A DNA stretch of 64,000 nt from CAXXOK01 sp964640955 (lineage in GTDB: Bacteria > Bacillota > Clostridia > Christensenellales > Aristaeellaceae), in NCBI GenBank assembly GCA_964640955.1, contig CAZXJI010000017.1:9687-73686 (forward strand), read 5' to 3'. The position numbers and the translations under genes were made by a program. Every line of letters starts with the position of its first letter. The first letter of the stretch is position 1. Under the pieces are notes generated by a model, which did not search any database, was not told the DNA's origin, and saw nothing but the letters and a program-made list of their open reading frames with translations. Shown in pieces: positions 43,568 to 52,919 of this stretch.

Positions 43568-45712
43568 TTACGGCTTTTCGGCCGGGGCGGGCGCGTTCGC
43601 CGCCGTACCGTTCGGCAGGCCGTTCGCGCCGTTCGCCGGCTCCTCCGGCCCACCGCGGTGGAAACCCCCGCCCAGCGTGGTTTTGCGGATCACCGTGTCA
43701 AACAGGGTCAACAGCGCCGGCAGCACCGTGACGACCATCAGCAGCGAAAACAGCGTTCCGCGGCCCAAAAGCGTTCCCAGCTCCGCGACGATGGCGTTGG
43801 TGGAGGTCATGGCCAGGGTGAAGCCCGCCGTGGACAGGATGGCCGCCGAGGTGATCAGCGCCAGAATGTTGTCGCCCAGCGCCTTGCGAATGGCCTCGCG
43901 CTTGGGGAGCTTTCGGCGGTTGCCCAGGTACCGGTCGGCCAGCAGGATGGCGTAATCCACCGTGGAGCCCAGCTGCACGGTGCTGATGACCAGATAGCCG
44001 ATAAAGTTGTACGTCTGCCCCGTAAAGTAGGCCAGCGAGAGGTTGAGCCATATGGCCGACTCGATGGTGAACAACAGCAGGAACGGGATGCTCAGGGACT
44101 TGTAGGTGATCAGCAGCACCAGAAAGATGCCGATGACGGCGCACAGGTTGACCACGCCCGTATCCCTGGAAACGATGGTGCGCATGTCGTAGAGCGTTGC
44201 GCTCTCCCCGGCGAGCCAGGTGTCGCCGTCGTAATAGGCTTCGGCGGTAGCGTCGACCGCCTCGACGGTCGCAAAGGCCGTATCGCCCTCGTAATCCGTA
44301 TCCGTATACAGGATGATGCGGGTATAGTTGGCGGAATAGAAGTTGTCCGTCACCGATTCGTCCAGATAGGCCGCGGGTACCGACGCGCCCACCGTGGCCG
44401 CGTAGGACACCACCTGCGTCACGTGGGAAAGTTCGGCAAGCGCCTCGCTCAGCTCCGCCTCGCGCCCGGCGTCCCCGCGCGGCACCAGCAGCACCAGCGC
44501 GTTCTCCTTGCCGAAGCGCTGCTCGATGGCGGCCGCGTCCTGCCCGGCGCGGGAGGAAGCGGCCAGGTCGCCCATGCCGTACAGGAAGTCGATCTGCCGC
44601 TGCGCCAGGAAGCACGGCAGCACGATCAGCACCACGATGATGAGCATCGGCACGCTGACCTTGCACAGCCAGCGGCCCGTCTTCTTCAATTCGGGGATGA
44701 AGGGACGGTGGCGGGTGCGTTCGATCAGCTTATCGGCGGCCAGCGTTAGCGACGGCAGGAAGAGCATCACCGACGCGAAGCTCAGCAGCACGCCCTTGAC
44801 CAGGTTGAGCCCCAGGTCCGGCCCGATGCCGAAGCGCATGAACATCAGCGCCAGAAAGCCGATGGCCGTGGTGGCGGCGCTGGCGGCGATGGCGGGCAGC
44901 GCCTTTCTCATGGCGCGGCGCATGGCCTCCTGCGGCTCGTAGCGCTTGCGGTAGGCGGCAAAGCTGTGCAGCAGGAATATCGCGTAATCCAGCGATACGG
45001 CCATCTGCAGAATGGGGCTGACCGTCTGGGTGATAAAGCTGACCTCGCCCCAGAAGGCGTTGGTGCCGATGTTGATGAGCACCGCGACCCCGATGGACAA
45101 AAGGAACAGCAGCGGTTCCACCCACGAGCCGGTGGTCAGAACCAGAATGAGCAAAATGACCGGCACCAGGATGAGCATGGCGTTGATCACTTCGGTGTAG
45201 CTCATTTCCTGGGCGTTGGCGGTGTTCACCGCGTCGCCGGATACGGCGTTGTTCTCGCCGATCAGCGCGCGGATGGCCGCCACGGTGTCCTTCTCCCGGC
45301 CGTTTTCAACGGTCACGGAGTACAGGGCGGCCCCGTCCTGATAATAGGCGGAGACGGTCGCCGCGTCCAGCGCCGAAAGCGGGGTGGTCAAAAGCGTCCC
45401 GCGGCCGACCACGTCGTCAAGCCACGTGACCGCGGCCACCCCGTCGAGCGCTTTGAGCTCGTCGGCATAGCGTAGCGCCTCGTTTACGTCCACGTCCGTT
45501 ATCATAACCCGGGCGTTGGGCAATTCGCCGCCGAACTCGCTCTCCATCAGGCTCAAAGCCTGGGTGGAAGGCGCGTCGGCGGGCAGGTAATCCACCATGT
45601 TGTAGTTGACCGTCACCAGCTGCGCGAAAAACGGGCTGACGGCGGCGAGCACGAGAAAGAGGATCAGGAACCATTTGCGGTGCCGTAGCACCCAACCTGC
45701 GCTTTTGTCCAT
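43568..45712 (-). CDS. MMPL/RND-family membrane transporter
   Basis: 714 aa, two-fold repeated RND fold. There is a helix near residue 12-30 and a large extracellular loop (30-180), then helices 2-6 (SLDYAIFLLHSF carries the RND proton-relay Asp-Tyr). A second loop (410-520) precedes the second bundle (STVDYAILLADRY). Actinobacterial MmpL-like members export lipids or act in resistance; the substrate here is not evident. Start ATG 45712 has no obvious ribosome site. It diverges from a TetR regulator and shares a control region with it. Confidence 0.88.
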   Translation of the reverse strand: MDKSAGWVLRHRKWFLILFLVLAAVSPFFAQLVTVNYNMVDYLPADAPSTQALSLMESEFGGELPNARVMITDVDVNEALRYADELKALDGVAAVTWLDDVVGRGTLLTTPLSALDAATVSAYYQDGAALYSVTVENGREKDTVAAIRALIGENNAVSGDAVNTANAQEMSYTEVINAMLILVPVILLILVLTTGSWVEPLLFLLSIGVAVLINIGTNAFWGEVSFITQTVSPILQMAVSLDYAIFLLHSFAAYRKRYEPQEAMRRAMRKALPAIAASAATTAIGFLALMFMRFGIGPDLGLNLVKGVLLSFASVMLFLPSLTLAADKLIERTRHRPFIPELKKTGRWLCKVSVPMLIIVVLIVLPCFLAQRQIDFLYGMGDLAASSRAGQDAAAIEQRFGKENALVLLVPRGDAGREAELSEALAELSHVTQVVSYAATVGASVPAAYLDESVTDNFYSANYTRIILYTDTDYEGDTAFATVEAVDATAEAYYDGDTWLAGESATLYDMRTIVSRDTGVVNLCAVIGIFLVLLITYKSLSIPFLLLFTIESAIWLNLSLAYFTGQTYNFIGYLVISTVQLGSTVDYAILLADRYLGNRRKLPKREAIRKALGDNILALITSAAILSTAGFTLAMTSTNAIVAELGTLLGRGTLFSLLMVVTVLPALLTLFDTVIRKTTLGGGFHRGGPEEPANGANGLPNGTAANAPAPAEKP

Positions 45713-45816
45713 ACGTTACGCTTGCGGCCGGTCGTCGCAGCCCGGTTGTGAAAGGGGCGGCATGCGGCCCGATAGCCCTCCTTGCCTGGATAAGGTCGCG
45801 AAGAATACCGACACGA

Positions 45817-45868
45817 TGTTGACATTCAACACAATGTATAATATAATCACTCGTGTTGGATAAGTCAA
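45817..45868. promoter_or_regulatory. Overlapping divergent promoters with TetR operator candidate
   Basis: Plus strand for tetR: TTGACA (45819-45824), 17 bp, TATAAT (45842-45847), a perfect consensus. Minus strand for MMPL: TTGACT (45863-45868), 17 bp, TATATT (45840-45845). TGTTGA-CAT-TCAACA (45817-45831) is a perfect palindrome over the plus -35; a second CAACAC...GTGTTG dyad spans both promoters. Likely autorepression and transporter repression. Confidence 0.8.
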
Positions 45869-45956
45869 CCGACACTTGCACCCGTTGTGTCCGTAGCCAT
45901 ACAGATTGCCGGAAAATGTTGCCTAGTCACGGATTGTTTACATTTGGGAGGCGTCT

Positions 45957-46556
45957 ATGCGTATCAAAAAGGATGACCGCAGGGTGAAATACACCAAAAT
46001 GGTGCTGCGCGACAGCCTGATGAAGCTGCTGGCGGAGAAGGATATCTCCCGCATCACCATCAAGGAAATCTGCGAAAACGCGGATATCAACCGCGCCACC
46101 TTCTATGCCCACTATACCGACCAGTACGACCTGCTCGACAAGATCGAAAACGAGCTGTTCGACAATATCCGCGTGTATTTAAGCAAATTCGAGCGTGCCG
46201 GCGCCCCGCGCAGCGACTCTGAGTGGAGCGACACGGTGGGCATGGTAGCCAACATCTTCGACTATCTCAAAGAAAACGCCGCCCTGTGCAAGCTGCTGCT
46301 CAACGACAAGCGGAACCTGGACTTCCAGAAGCGCATCATGACGCTGGTGTACGACCCGTACTTCACCCAGCTGGGCAGCGGGGACACCTTTACCGCGGAG
46401 GAGATGGAGTACGTGTACGCTTTCGCGCTCACGGGCTTCGTGGGCGCGGTGCAGGCGTGGCTGGACAACGACATGCGCCAGAGCAGCCGCGCGATTGCGG
46501 AACTGCTGGTGAGGCTGTTCTACCGTATTTCGGATGGGCTGCAGAAAAAGAACTGA
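45957..46556 (+). CDS. TetR-family transcriptional regulator
   Basis: 199 aa. The N-terminal TetR HTH is complete (LLAEKDISRITIKEICENADINRATFYAHY in three helices, split by the turn), and the C-terminal domain resembles the TetR_C type found in Firmicutes regulators that control membrane-protein genes. It diverges from the MMPL/YhgE operon through a shared operator region and probably represses both. ATG 45957 follows TGGGAGGCG. A strong terminator follows. Confidence 0.9.
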   Translation: MRIKKDDRRVKYTKMVLRDSLMKLLAEKDISRITIKEICENADINRATFYAHYTDQYDLLDKIENELFDNIRVYLSKFERAGAPRSDSEWSDTVGMVANIFDYLKENAALCKLLLNDKRNLDFQKRIMTLVYDPYFTQLGSGDTFTAEEMEYVYAFALTGFVGAVQAWLDNDMRQSSRAIAELLVRLFYRISDGLQKKN

Positions 46557-46569
46557 TTTTGTTTTATGC

Positions 46570-46603
46570 AAAAAGGCGCCGGATACCGATATCCGGCGCC
46601 TTT
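46570..46603 (+). terminator. Terminator after tetR
   Basis: GGCGCCGGATA (46575-46585), CCGA, TATCCGGCGCC (46590-46600), flanked by A5 and TTTCCTTT. The A-rich 5' side also makes it usable for the convergent PHP gene. Confidence 0.9.
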
Positions 46604-46642
46604 CCTTTGTGTAAAACGACGGGCGGCGGCATTAGCGCCGCG

Positions 46643-47425
46643 TTATTTCAGCAGATCGTCGCAGGTCGGCGTGCTGACGGGCTCGGCGTCCGCGCCCAGC
46701 ACCGTTACCGGCAGCGCCACAGGCGCGAGGGGGACGCCGGCCGGCGGCTCCGCGGGGGCGATCAGGGTGAAGGGCGTGCCGGCGCAGACGCGCCTTACAA
46801 AATCCGCAACGCCGGTCAGCGGCGTATCCAGCGCGACTCCGGAAAGCTCCGGCCACCGCAGGCTGTGGATGTCGCTGCCCGCCAGCATCGTAAGCCCGAG
46901 GTTTTTGGCATAGCGGTACGCGTGCCGGTTCGATGCCGGCGTATTGGGGACGTTGTAGACCTCCGCGCCGTCCACGCAGGCGGTGTTCAGGTAGATGCGG
47001 TGAAGGTATTCCCGGTCGCGGAAGGGGTGGGCCTGCACCACGCAGCCGCCGTATCGCCGCACCTCGCGGTACTGCTCGGCGCGCGTCCAGCGCTTGACCT
47101 CGGGATGCGCGTACAGCCACGCCTTGTCCAGCCCGTAAACGAGGTACTCGTCGCCGTCGTAGTTTTGCTCCCAGCCGAAAAACACCGGGAAGCCGCGCTT
47201 GTCGCCCTCGTCTTTAGCGTCCTCGTACCCCGAGCAGAAGCGGTCGACCTGCTCGCGCCACGGCAGGAAGCGATCCACCGCCGTGTTGCCGCCGAAGAAA
47301 TGATCGGTCACGAAAATGCCCGCGTAGCCCAGGTCCTGGTAAAAGGGAATGTAATCGCGGCCGCGGACGACGCTGCAGGCGCTGGCCTGGGCCGTGTGCA
47401 GATGGGTCTCGTACCGGTAGAGCAT
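46643..47425 (-). CDS. PHP-domain metallophosphoesterase family protein
   Basis: 260 aa. The PHP motifs are in order: ETHLHT (metal ligands near the N-terminus), VTDHF, GWEQN, VVQAHPF and the closing LAGSDIHSL. PHP proteins hydrolyse phosphoesters, for example histidinol phosphate or nucleotides; this is a stand-alone domain without a polymerase. The ~45-residue C-terminal proline-rich tail is unusual. Neighbours do not define a substrate. ATG 47425 follows GAAAGGACG. Last gene before the tetR terminator, 81 bp after the transglutaminase gene. Confidence 0.8.
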   Translation of the reverse strand: MLYRYETHLHTAQASACSVVRGRDYIPFYQDLGYAGIFVTDHFFGGNTAVDRFLPWREQVDRFCSGYEDAKDEGDKRGFPVFFGWEQNYDGDEYLVYGLDKAWLYAHPEVKRWTRAEQYREVRRYGGCVVQAHPFRDREYLHRIYLNTACVDGAEVYNVPNTPASNRHAYRYAKNLGLTMLAGSDIHSLRWPELSGVALDTPLTGVADFVRRVCAGTPFTLIAPAEPPAGVPLAPVALPVTVLGADAEPVSTPTCDDLLK

Positions 47426-47506
47426 GAACGACGTCCTTTCGGGCCGGCCGGTGAAAAAAGGCGGCCGCGCGGCAAGCGGATGACACGCGATCGGGCGGGC
47501 GGCGCG

Positions 47507-50116
47507 TTAAGGCGCGCGACGCCTGCGCCGCGGGGGAGATTCGGCGGAAGCGGGCGGGTCCGCCTTCGGTGTCTCCGGTTTTTTCGTTGCGGGCGGCGGT
47601 GCGGCCGCTTCGGGCGCGCCGCCGTTGGCTTTGTCCGGCGCGGGCGGCTTGCCCTTTGCTTCGGGTTTGGCGGGCGGCGGATTGCCGGGGCGCGGCGCGG
47701 GCCTGCCCTGCTGCGCGGCGGGGCGCGCCGCCGCCTCTCCCCTGCCGGACGGCCGGGGCGGCCGGAAAGCCAGCTTCTTCTTGGGCGGATCGTGAGGGGC
47801 CGGGGTATCCAGCACGCGGTAGAAGCGCGGGTCAAAGGCCACGGCCAGCAGGAAGCGCACGCGCCGGAACACGGAGGAGCCGCGATACCCTTTGCGGAAC
47901 ACCTCGCGGGCGCTGTGCACCTGTTCGGGGCCGGGCGCGACCCGGCTGTAGTTGCTCAGCGCCAGAATGCTCCACAGCGGCAGGATGGGCGTGGGGAAGC
48001 CCCGTACCCCGTCCACGCGACGGGCGAAGCTGAGCGGCGTTTCGCCCTTCTTAGGCTGGCGCTTGGCGTACCCCAGCAACCGCCGCACCGCCGCACCGTA
48101 GACGAATACGCGCGCCCTGGCGTCCGGTTGCCGTTTGGCGATGTGATCGGGCATGCGCAGCGCGATGCGCGTGACCAGCGCCGCGACCGCCGCCGCGGCC
48201 AGCAGCCACAGCCACGGGAAAGGGTTGGGCGTGTCGTCCTCGGGGGTGGCATCGGGGTTGTCGTCCGATTGATCCTGCGGCGGCTGGGACGGCGTCGGCG
48301 TGGGCGGCTGGGCGGAGGTCCCCGGCTCGGGCGTCGGCGTGGTGGTATTCTGCTCGTCGGACGTGGAGGTGGGCGTGGCCGTGGGGGTCGGCGAGGGCGA
48401 GGGTGAGGGGGACGCCTGCGCGTCGCCCTGCGTCTGGTCGGGTGCGGTGGTGTTTCCCTCCTGAAGCGGCGTCGGGTCGAAAGGCACCCAGCCGAAACCC
48501 TCGAAATAGACCTCCGTCCACGCGTGCGCCTCCCGGCCGGTTACATAGGCGAAGCCGTCCGACGCGGGCTGGGCCAGAAAACCCTCCACGTAGCGCGCGG
48601 GCAACCCCGCCATGCGACACATGACCGTCATGGCCGAGGCGTAATAGGTGCAGTAGCCCTCCTTGCCCACGTAGAGGAAATACGTCACAAAATCCAGGTT
48701 CGTCGGCGGCGTTTGGGGGGTGAGGGTGTAGCGGTAGTATTTCTGCAGGTGCCGCATGATCGCCATGGCTTTGCCATAGGGCGTGCTTTCGTTCTGCACG
48801 ATGTTCTGCACGTCGCTGTATACCTTCTGCTCCATGTGGCCGGGCAGCTGGGTGTAGGTATCGTAGAACTCCGAGTAATACGCGTCGTCCTTCTGGGCGG
48901 CGTTGATCAACGCCTCCAGCCCCGCGTCGCCGCCCTCGAAAACCGGCGCGTACACGGTGTAACGGTCGCCCAGCTTCAGATCGCGGGTGATGAACAGCTC
49001 GCTGGACTCGTTAAAATAAGCCACCATGTCGCCCGTCATGGTCAGGGAGCGCAAAAACACCGGCGTGAAAACGGTGGAGGCGGCGTCGTTCTGCATCTGT
49101 ACGGAAACGGCCTTTTCGTCCAGCAGCGCGGAAACGCTGCGGATGGCCTCGCTGGGCATCAGCTCCAGAAAGGCCTTGCGGCGCTGGGCCTGCCAGCGGG
49201 GGTTGATGTAGAGGTAACGCTTGCCGCTGGAGGTGTCGGTGAAGGAACGGCCGTCGTAATAGTCCCTGGAAACGGCGCGCAGAAGGGTCTTCCGGTCGGT
49301 CTTGACCATCATCACGGGAAAATCGGTGGGTTGCGCCTCGCCGCCCAGCTGGTTGTTGCCCATAGGGTAGTAGCCGTAGCTGCCCAGGGTGAACACGTCG
49401 CGCGGCTCGGTGAAGAACAGATAGTTGGTAATGGTCTGCTTAAGCTCCGTAGCGGCCGTTTCCAGCGGCGCGAGCGTCACCCGGCCGGCCGGCGTGAGCA
49501 GGAAGGACAAAAGCACTGCGACCAGCGCCATGGGCAGCACGTGCAGCAGGTTGATCTTCTCGTGCGCTTCCTGCGACATCATCAAAAGCAGCGCCACCAG
49601 CGCGGGCGCCACGTACCAGAACAGGTGCCCCTTGCCCAGGCTCCACAGCCCGAACAGCGTGACCACCACGATCAGCGCCGAAGGGAGGAAGCCCACGCCG
49701 CGCTTGGCGAACACGAAGCTCAGCACCGTAACCAGCGCCGTCATAAGCCCGGCCACCTGCGCGCCGTACACGGGCAGCGCGACCGTATAGCCGGAAAAAT
49801 ACAGCGCCATGGCCTTGAAGCCTTCCCACGCATCCCCCAGCAGCCCGGCGTGGGACAACAGAAACTGCGCCGCCGTGCCCACGCCCAGCAGTACGGCCAG
49901 CAGCACGCGCAGCTTTCTGGTAGACGAAAACACCGTGAAAACGACGAGCGTCCCCAGCGAGATGAGCAGCGAGGCGACCAGGTAGCGATCCAGCTCGAAG
50001 GCGAGCAGCAGGGGTACGGTGATGCCGGCGGACAGCAAAAACGCCACGCCCAGCCGGGTCAGCGGCTCCTTATGCATCAACGCCGGTTTGCGCAACGCCG
50101 CGCCCCCTTTCCCCAT
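47507..50116 (-). CDS. Membrane protein with transglutaminase-like domain
   Basis: 869 aa. Seven or so membrane helices cover residues 15-215. An extracellular part contains a transglutaminase-like domain (~430-560) with Cys489 (GYCTYYA), His531 (EAHAWTEVYF) and Asp547 (WVPFDPTP). Then come a Thr/Pro/Ser-rich linker, another helix (~640) and a cytoplasmic basic/proline-rich tail. It is the third member of the widespread MoxR-DUF58-transglutaminase set, whose biochemical role is unsettled (probably protein processing or modification at the membrane). It starts 16 bp after the DUF58 stop. Confidence 0.85.
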   Translation of the reverse strand: MGKGGAALRKPALMHKEPLTRLGVAFLLSAGITVPLLLAFELDRYLVASLLISLGTLVVFTVFSSTRKLRVLLAVLLGVGTAAQFLLSHAGLLGDAWEGFKAMALYFSGYTVALPVYGAQVAGLMTALVTVLSFVFAKRGVGFLPSALIVVVTLFGLWSLGKGHLFWYVAPALVALLLMMSQEAHEKINLLHVLPMALVAVLLSFLLTPAGRVTLAPLETAATELKQTITNYLFFTEPRDVFTLGSYGYYPMGNNQLGGEAQPTDFPVMMVKTDRKTLLRAVSRDYYDGRSFTDTSSGKRYLYINPRWQAQRRKAFLELMPSEAIRSVSALLDEKAVSVQMQNDAASTVFTPVFLRSLTMTGDMVAYFNESSELFITRDLKLGDRYTVYAPVFEGGDAGLEALINAAQKDDAYYSEFYDTYTQLPGHMEQKVYSDVQNIVQNESTPYGKAMAIMRHLQKYYRYTLTPQTPPTNLDFVTYFLYVGKEGYCTYYASAMTVMCRMAGLPARYVEGFLAQPASDGFAYVTGREAHAWTEVYFEGFGWVPFDPTPLQEGNTTAPDQTQGDAQASPSPSPSPTPTATPTSTSDEQNTTTPTPEPGTSAQPPTPTPSQPPQDQSDDNPDATPEDDTPNPFPWLWLLAAAAVAALVTRIALRMPDHIAKRQPDARARVFVYGAAVRRLLGYAKRQPKKGETPLSFARRVDGVRGFPTPILPLWSILALSNYSRVAPGPEQVHSAREVFRKGYRGSSVFRRVRFLLAVAFDPRFYRVLDTPAPHDPPKKKLAFRPPRPSGRGEAAARPAAQQGRPAPRPGNPPPAKPEAKGKPPAPDKANGGAPEAAAPPPATKKPETPKADPPASAESPPRRRRRAP

Positions 50117-50132
50117 TCCCGCTTCGGGCGCC

Positions 50133-51290
50133 TCACCCCTGGGGCGAGACGAAATTGACCTCCACGCCCTGCTGCTGCAGACGGCCGACCAGCGCTTGCA
50201 GGTCGCCGTCCTTGGGGGTGAAGGTGACCAGGTAGAGCCGGACGTTGGGCCCCATGCGCTTCATGCGGCCGATCAGGTCCACCAGCACGCTGGTCAGCCG
50301 CGTGGTGATGATGACCACCGCGCCGGTCTTGCGCAGGTCGTTCATCTGCATGAGGATGACGCGCTCGAACTGCTCCGTTTCGTTGAACGTGCAGCGCGCC
50401 AGCTCCTCCAGAAGGATCGTGAGCCCCATGCTGCCGTGGTACTCCATGGGCCGGTCGCCCACCAGCGGCAGACGCACGGGGTTTTCGTGGCTGATCTGGC
50501 AGCTGACCACCGAGGCCGCCGTTTCCAGCACCGCGTCCTGCAGGTAATTGAGCTTGTCGGGGTCCATCCCCGCGGGCAGGGCGGGCGGAGAGGTGTCCAT
50601 CAGCACCAGCGCGTCGGGCAAAGCCGGCTCCTCGAACTGGCGGATCATCAATTCCTGCTTGCGGGCGCTCATTTTCCAGTGGATGCGCTTGAGTGGGTCG
50701 CCGGGCTGGTAGCCCCGCACGTCGCTGGGGCTGGAGGGGTCTTCCATGGCGCGCTTCATGGTCTCCACGCCCATGTCGCCCGCGGCGAAGGTGAGCGGCT
50801 CCACGTCGAAGGGCACCGGCAAAACGAGCAGCTCGTTGCCCGCGCTCTCCGGCTTATGCTCTTTTTTGAAAAAACCGAACACGTCGCTGACGGTAAAGCT
50901 TTCCACGCCCGGGAACATGGCCCCCACGTGCTCGGCCGCGAAGCGGTAGGCCACCTTCTGCCGGCGGCGGCCCAGCTGCGTTAAATGGATGGTGGCCGCC
51001 GGCGTGTTGCTGGTGGCGCGCATCCTGAGGCTCACGGGGGCGATGGGGAGGATGCTTTTATGGCTTACGGAGACCTCCATGGACACGTTGTCGCCGCGGT
51101 TGACGCGCGTGTTGTTTAGCCCGTGGGTGACCCGTACGGATTTTTCCGCCAGCCGGACGCTCAGGAAAGCCAGCGCCCACGCGATGGCGATGAGCAGCGC
51201 CAAAAGCAGGTACAGCCGGTTGCCCATGGACAGGGCGCACAGCAGCAGAAAAACGAAGCTGACGCCCAGGCTGATTAACGTCGATTTCAT
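50133..51290 (-). CDS. DUF58 domain-containing protein
   Basis: 385 aa: two N-terminal membrane helices (residues 5-45), a beta-rich domain, then the DUF58 core with the diagnostic YQPGDPLKRIHWKMSARKQE. The C-terminal part looks like a von Willebrand A-like fold (ALVLMDTSPPALP). Such proteins pair with MoxR ATPases. It lies between the MoxR and transglutaminase genes. ATG 51290 follows AAAGGACGGTACC. Confidence 0.88.
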   Translation of the reverse strand: MKSTLISLGVSFVFLLLCALSMGNRLYLLLALLIAIAWALAFLSVRLAEKSVRVTHGLNNTRVNRGDNVSMEVSVSHKSILPIAPVSLRMRATSNTPAATIHLTQLGRRRQKVAYRFAAEHVGAMFPGVESFTVSDVFGFFKKEHKPESAGNELLVLPVPFDVEPLTFAAGDMGVETMKRAMEDPSSPSDVRGYQPGDPLKRIHWKMSARKQELMIRQFEEPALPDALVLMDTSPPALPAGMDPDKLNYLQDAVLETAASVVSCQISHENPVRLPLVGDRPMEYHGSMGLTILLEELARCTFNETEQFERVILMQMNDLRKTGAVVIITTRLTSVLVDLIGRMKRMGPNVRLYLVTFTPKDGDLQALVGRLQQQGVEVNFVSPQG

Positions 51291-51342
51291 GGTACCGTCC
51301 TTTGATGCGGGGGCCGCATGGCTCGCCCGTTCCCGCCGGCCG

Positions 51343-52290
51343 TCAGGAAAGGCGGATGGGCACGGGCACGTTTTCCATGACCGCCACGAGGATCCGCTCG
51401 GCGGTGATGCCCTTCATTTTGGCTTCGGGGTTGGGAAAGATGCGGTGCGAAAGCACCGGGATCGCCATGCGCTGCACGTCCTCGGGAAGGATGTAGTCCC
51501 GCTCGTTGAGCAGGGCGCAGGCCTGCGCGCCGCGGATGAGGGCGATGGCGCCGCGCGTGGATACCCCGAGCTGAAGGGAGGGGTGCGTGCGCGTCATGGC
51601 GGCGATGTTGGCGATGTAGTGGCGCACTTCCTTGCTGCAGTACACCGTGCCGATCATGTTCTGCATTTCCACCACGTCGTTTGCGTCGCACACGGGCTGC
51701 AGGTTCTCCTGCGGCTTCACCGTGCCGCTGAAGCGGTCGAGCACCGCCATTTCTTCCTCCATTGTGGGATAGCCCATGGAGATGCGCAGAAAAAAGCGAT
51801 CCATCTGCGCCTCCGGTAGCGGATAGGTGCCTACGAACTCGCCGGGGTTCTGCGTGGCCAGCACCATAAAAGGCTGCGGAAGGGGATGGGTCACGCCGTC
51901 CACCGTCACCTGATACTCCTCCATGGTTTCCAAAAGGGAGGACTGGGTTTTGGGGGAGGTTCGGTTGATTTCGTCGGCCAGCACGATCTGACACATGACG
52001 GCGCCGGGATGGAACTCCATTTCGCCGGTTTTCATGTTGACCATGGTGAAGCCGGTCACGTCGCTGGGCACCACGTCGGGGGTAAACTGGATGCGGTTGA
52101 AGCTGCAGTTGAGCGACTTGGCCAAAGCGCTGACCATGGTGGTCTTGCCGGTGCCGGGGACGTCCTCGATCAGCACGTGGCCCTTGCAGAGCATCGCGAT
52201 CAACGCCAGTTCGATCACCTCGTCCTTACCGACGATGACCTTGCCGATGTTCTGCTTCAGAGCGGCGATTACACGCCGGGGATTGAGCAT
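51343..52290 (-). CDS. MoxR-family AAA+ ATPase
   Basis: 315 aa. Walker A is DVPGTGKTT (P-loop from Gly46), Walker B is VLADEINRT, with sensor NPGEFVGTYPLPEAQMDRF. The C-terminal lid (STRGAIALIRGAQACAL) is typical of MoxR. It is a chaperone-like ATPase acting with the DUF58 protein. ATG 52290 is chosen because AAAGGAG lies 8 nt upstream; a frame from 52332 adds an unconserved 14 residues. First gene of the three-gene operon. Confidence 0.93.
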   Translation of the reverse strand: MLNPRRVIAALKQNIGKVIVGKDEVIELALIAMLCKGHVLIEDVPGTGKTTMVSALAKSLNCSFNRIQFTPDVVPSDVTGFTMVNMKTGEMEFHPGAVMCQIVLADEINRTSPKTQSSLLETMEEYQVTVDGVTHPLPQPFMVLATQNPGEFVGTYPLPEAQMDRFFLRISMGYPTMEEEMAVLDRFSGTVKPQENLQPVCDANDVVEMQNMIGTVYCSKEVRHYIANIAAMTRTHPSLQLGVSTRGAIALIRGAQACALLNERDYILPEDVQRMAIPVLSHRIFPNPEAKMKGITAERILVAVMENVPVPIRLS

Positions 52291-52435
52291 ATCAAAGGCT
52301 CCTTTATGCGGGAATGGGGAGGATGTGGACACACAAGACCAGTATAACGGATCGACCGGCGCTTTACAAGACTGCCGCGGATGTTTTACGCCGTTACAGT
52401 CCTACACGGAAACGGAGGAACCCTCGCCTCGAACC

Positions 52436-52464
52436 TTGACATCCGCGCGGACTTCGGCTACAAT
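52436..52464 (+). promoter_or_regulatory. Promoter of tRNA-Arg
   Basis: TTGACA (52436-52441), 17-bp spacer, TACAAT (52459-52464), 14 bp before the tRNA. Near consensus, as usual for stable RNA. Confidence 0.85.
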
Positions 52465-52478
52465 AAAGCCCGGTTCAC

Positions 52479-52555
52479 GCGCCCGTAGCTCAGTTGGATA
52501 GAGCGTCAGACTCCGACTCTGAAGGCCATGCGTTCGAATCGCACCGGGCGTACCA
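52479..52555 (+). tRNA. tRNA-Arg (anticodon CCG)
   Basis: 77 nt with encoded CCA. Acceptor GCGCCCG (52479-52485) pairs with CGGGCGT, discriminator A. D arm GCTC...GAGC. Anticodon stem TCAGA/TCTGA with loop CTCCGAC, giving anticodon CCG (52513-52515) for CGG codons. T arm TGCG-TTCGAAT-CGCA with an A:C mismatch at its first pair. It stands alone with its own promoter and terminator. Confidence 0.95.
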
Positions 52556-52557
52556 GA

Positions 52558-52593
52558 CAGAATCCCTGAAACCAGTTGGTTTCAGGGATTCTG
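52558..52593 (+). terminator. Terminator after tRNA-Arg
   Basis: A perfect 16-bp hairpin, arms 52558-52573 and 52578-52593 with an AGTT loop, followed by CGTTTCTG. Confidence 0.8.
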
Positions 52594-52919
52594 CGTTTCT
52601 GTACCTGTAAACAAACACGCTCTGAAAAAGATCGCTTTCTTTCCATCGTTCAGAAAACGGTCATTGGGCGGAGAGCTTTATCCCGTTATCCCATGTTTTT
52701 TCTGATGGACGGGCCTACCGGTCCAGTATTATTGTATGATCATAGATATTACTAATAACAGTTCGCGGATTCTCCCCCGTCAACCCTCCATCAGCCTGCG
52801 ATTTGCCATGCGCGGCGCCGGCAAATTCCAGGAGAGGGCATTCAAAATGCAACCGGGAGAATGGAGGCGGCGATGGTGCTGATACGCTCCACCGCACATG
52901 GCGGTATAACGCCTGTTCG
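52594..52919. other. Gene-free stretch between tRNA-Arg and gntR
   Basis: I see no supported gene here on either strand. The first half is AT-rich around 52725-52755; the second half is GC-rich, and its short frames lack ribosome sites and family resemblance. Confidence 0.5.

Noticed and set aside
46223..48406. Long plus-strand frame spanning tetR, PHP and transglutaminase genes
   Set aside because: It is out of frame with tetR and antisense to two recognised genes; no domain is visible.
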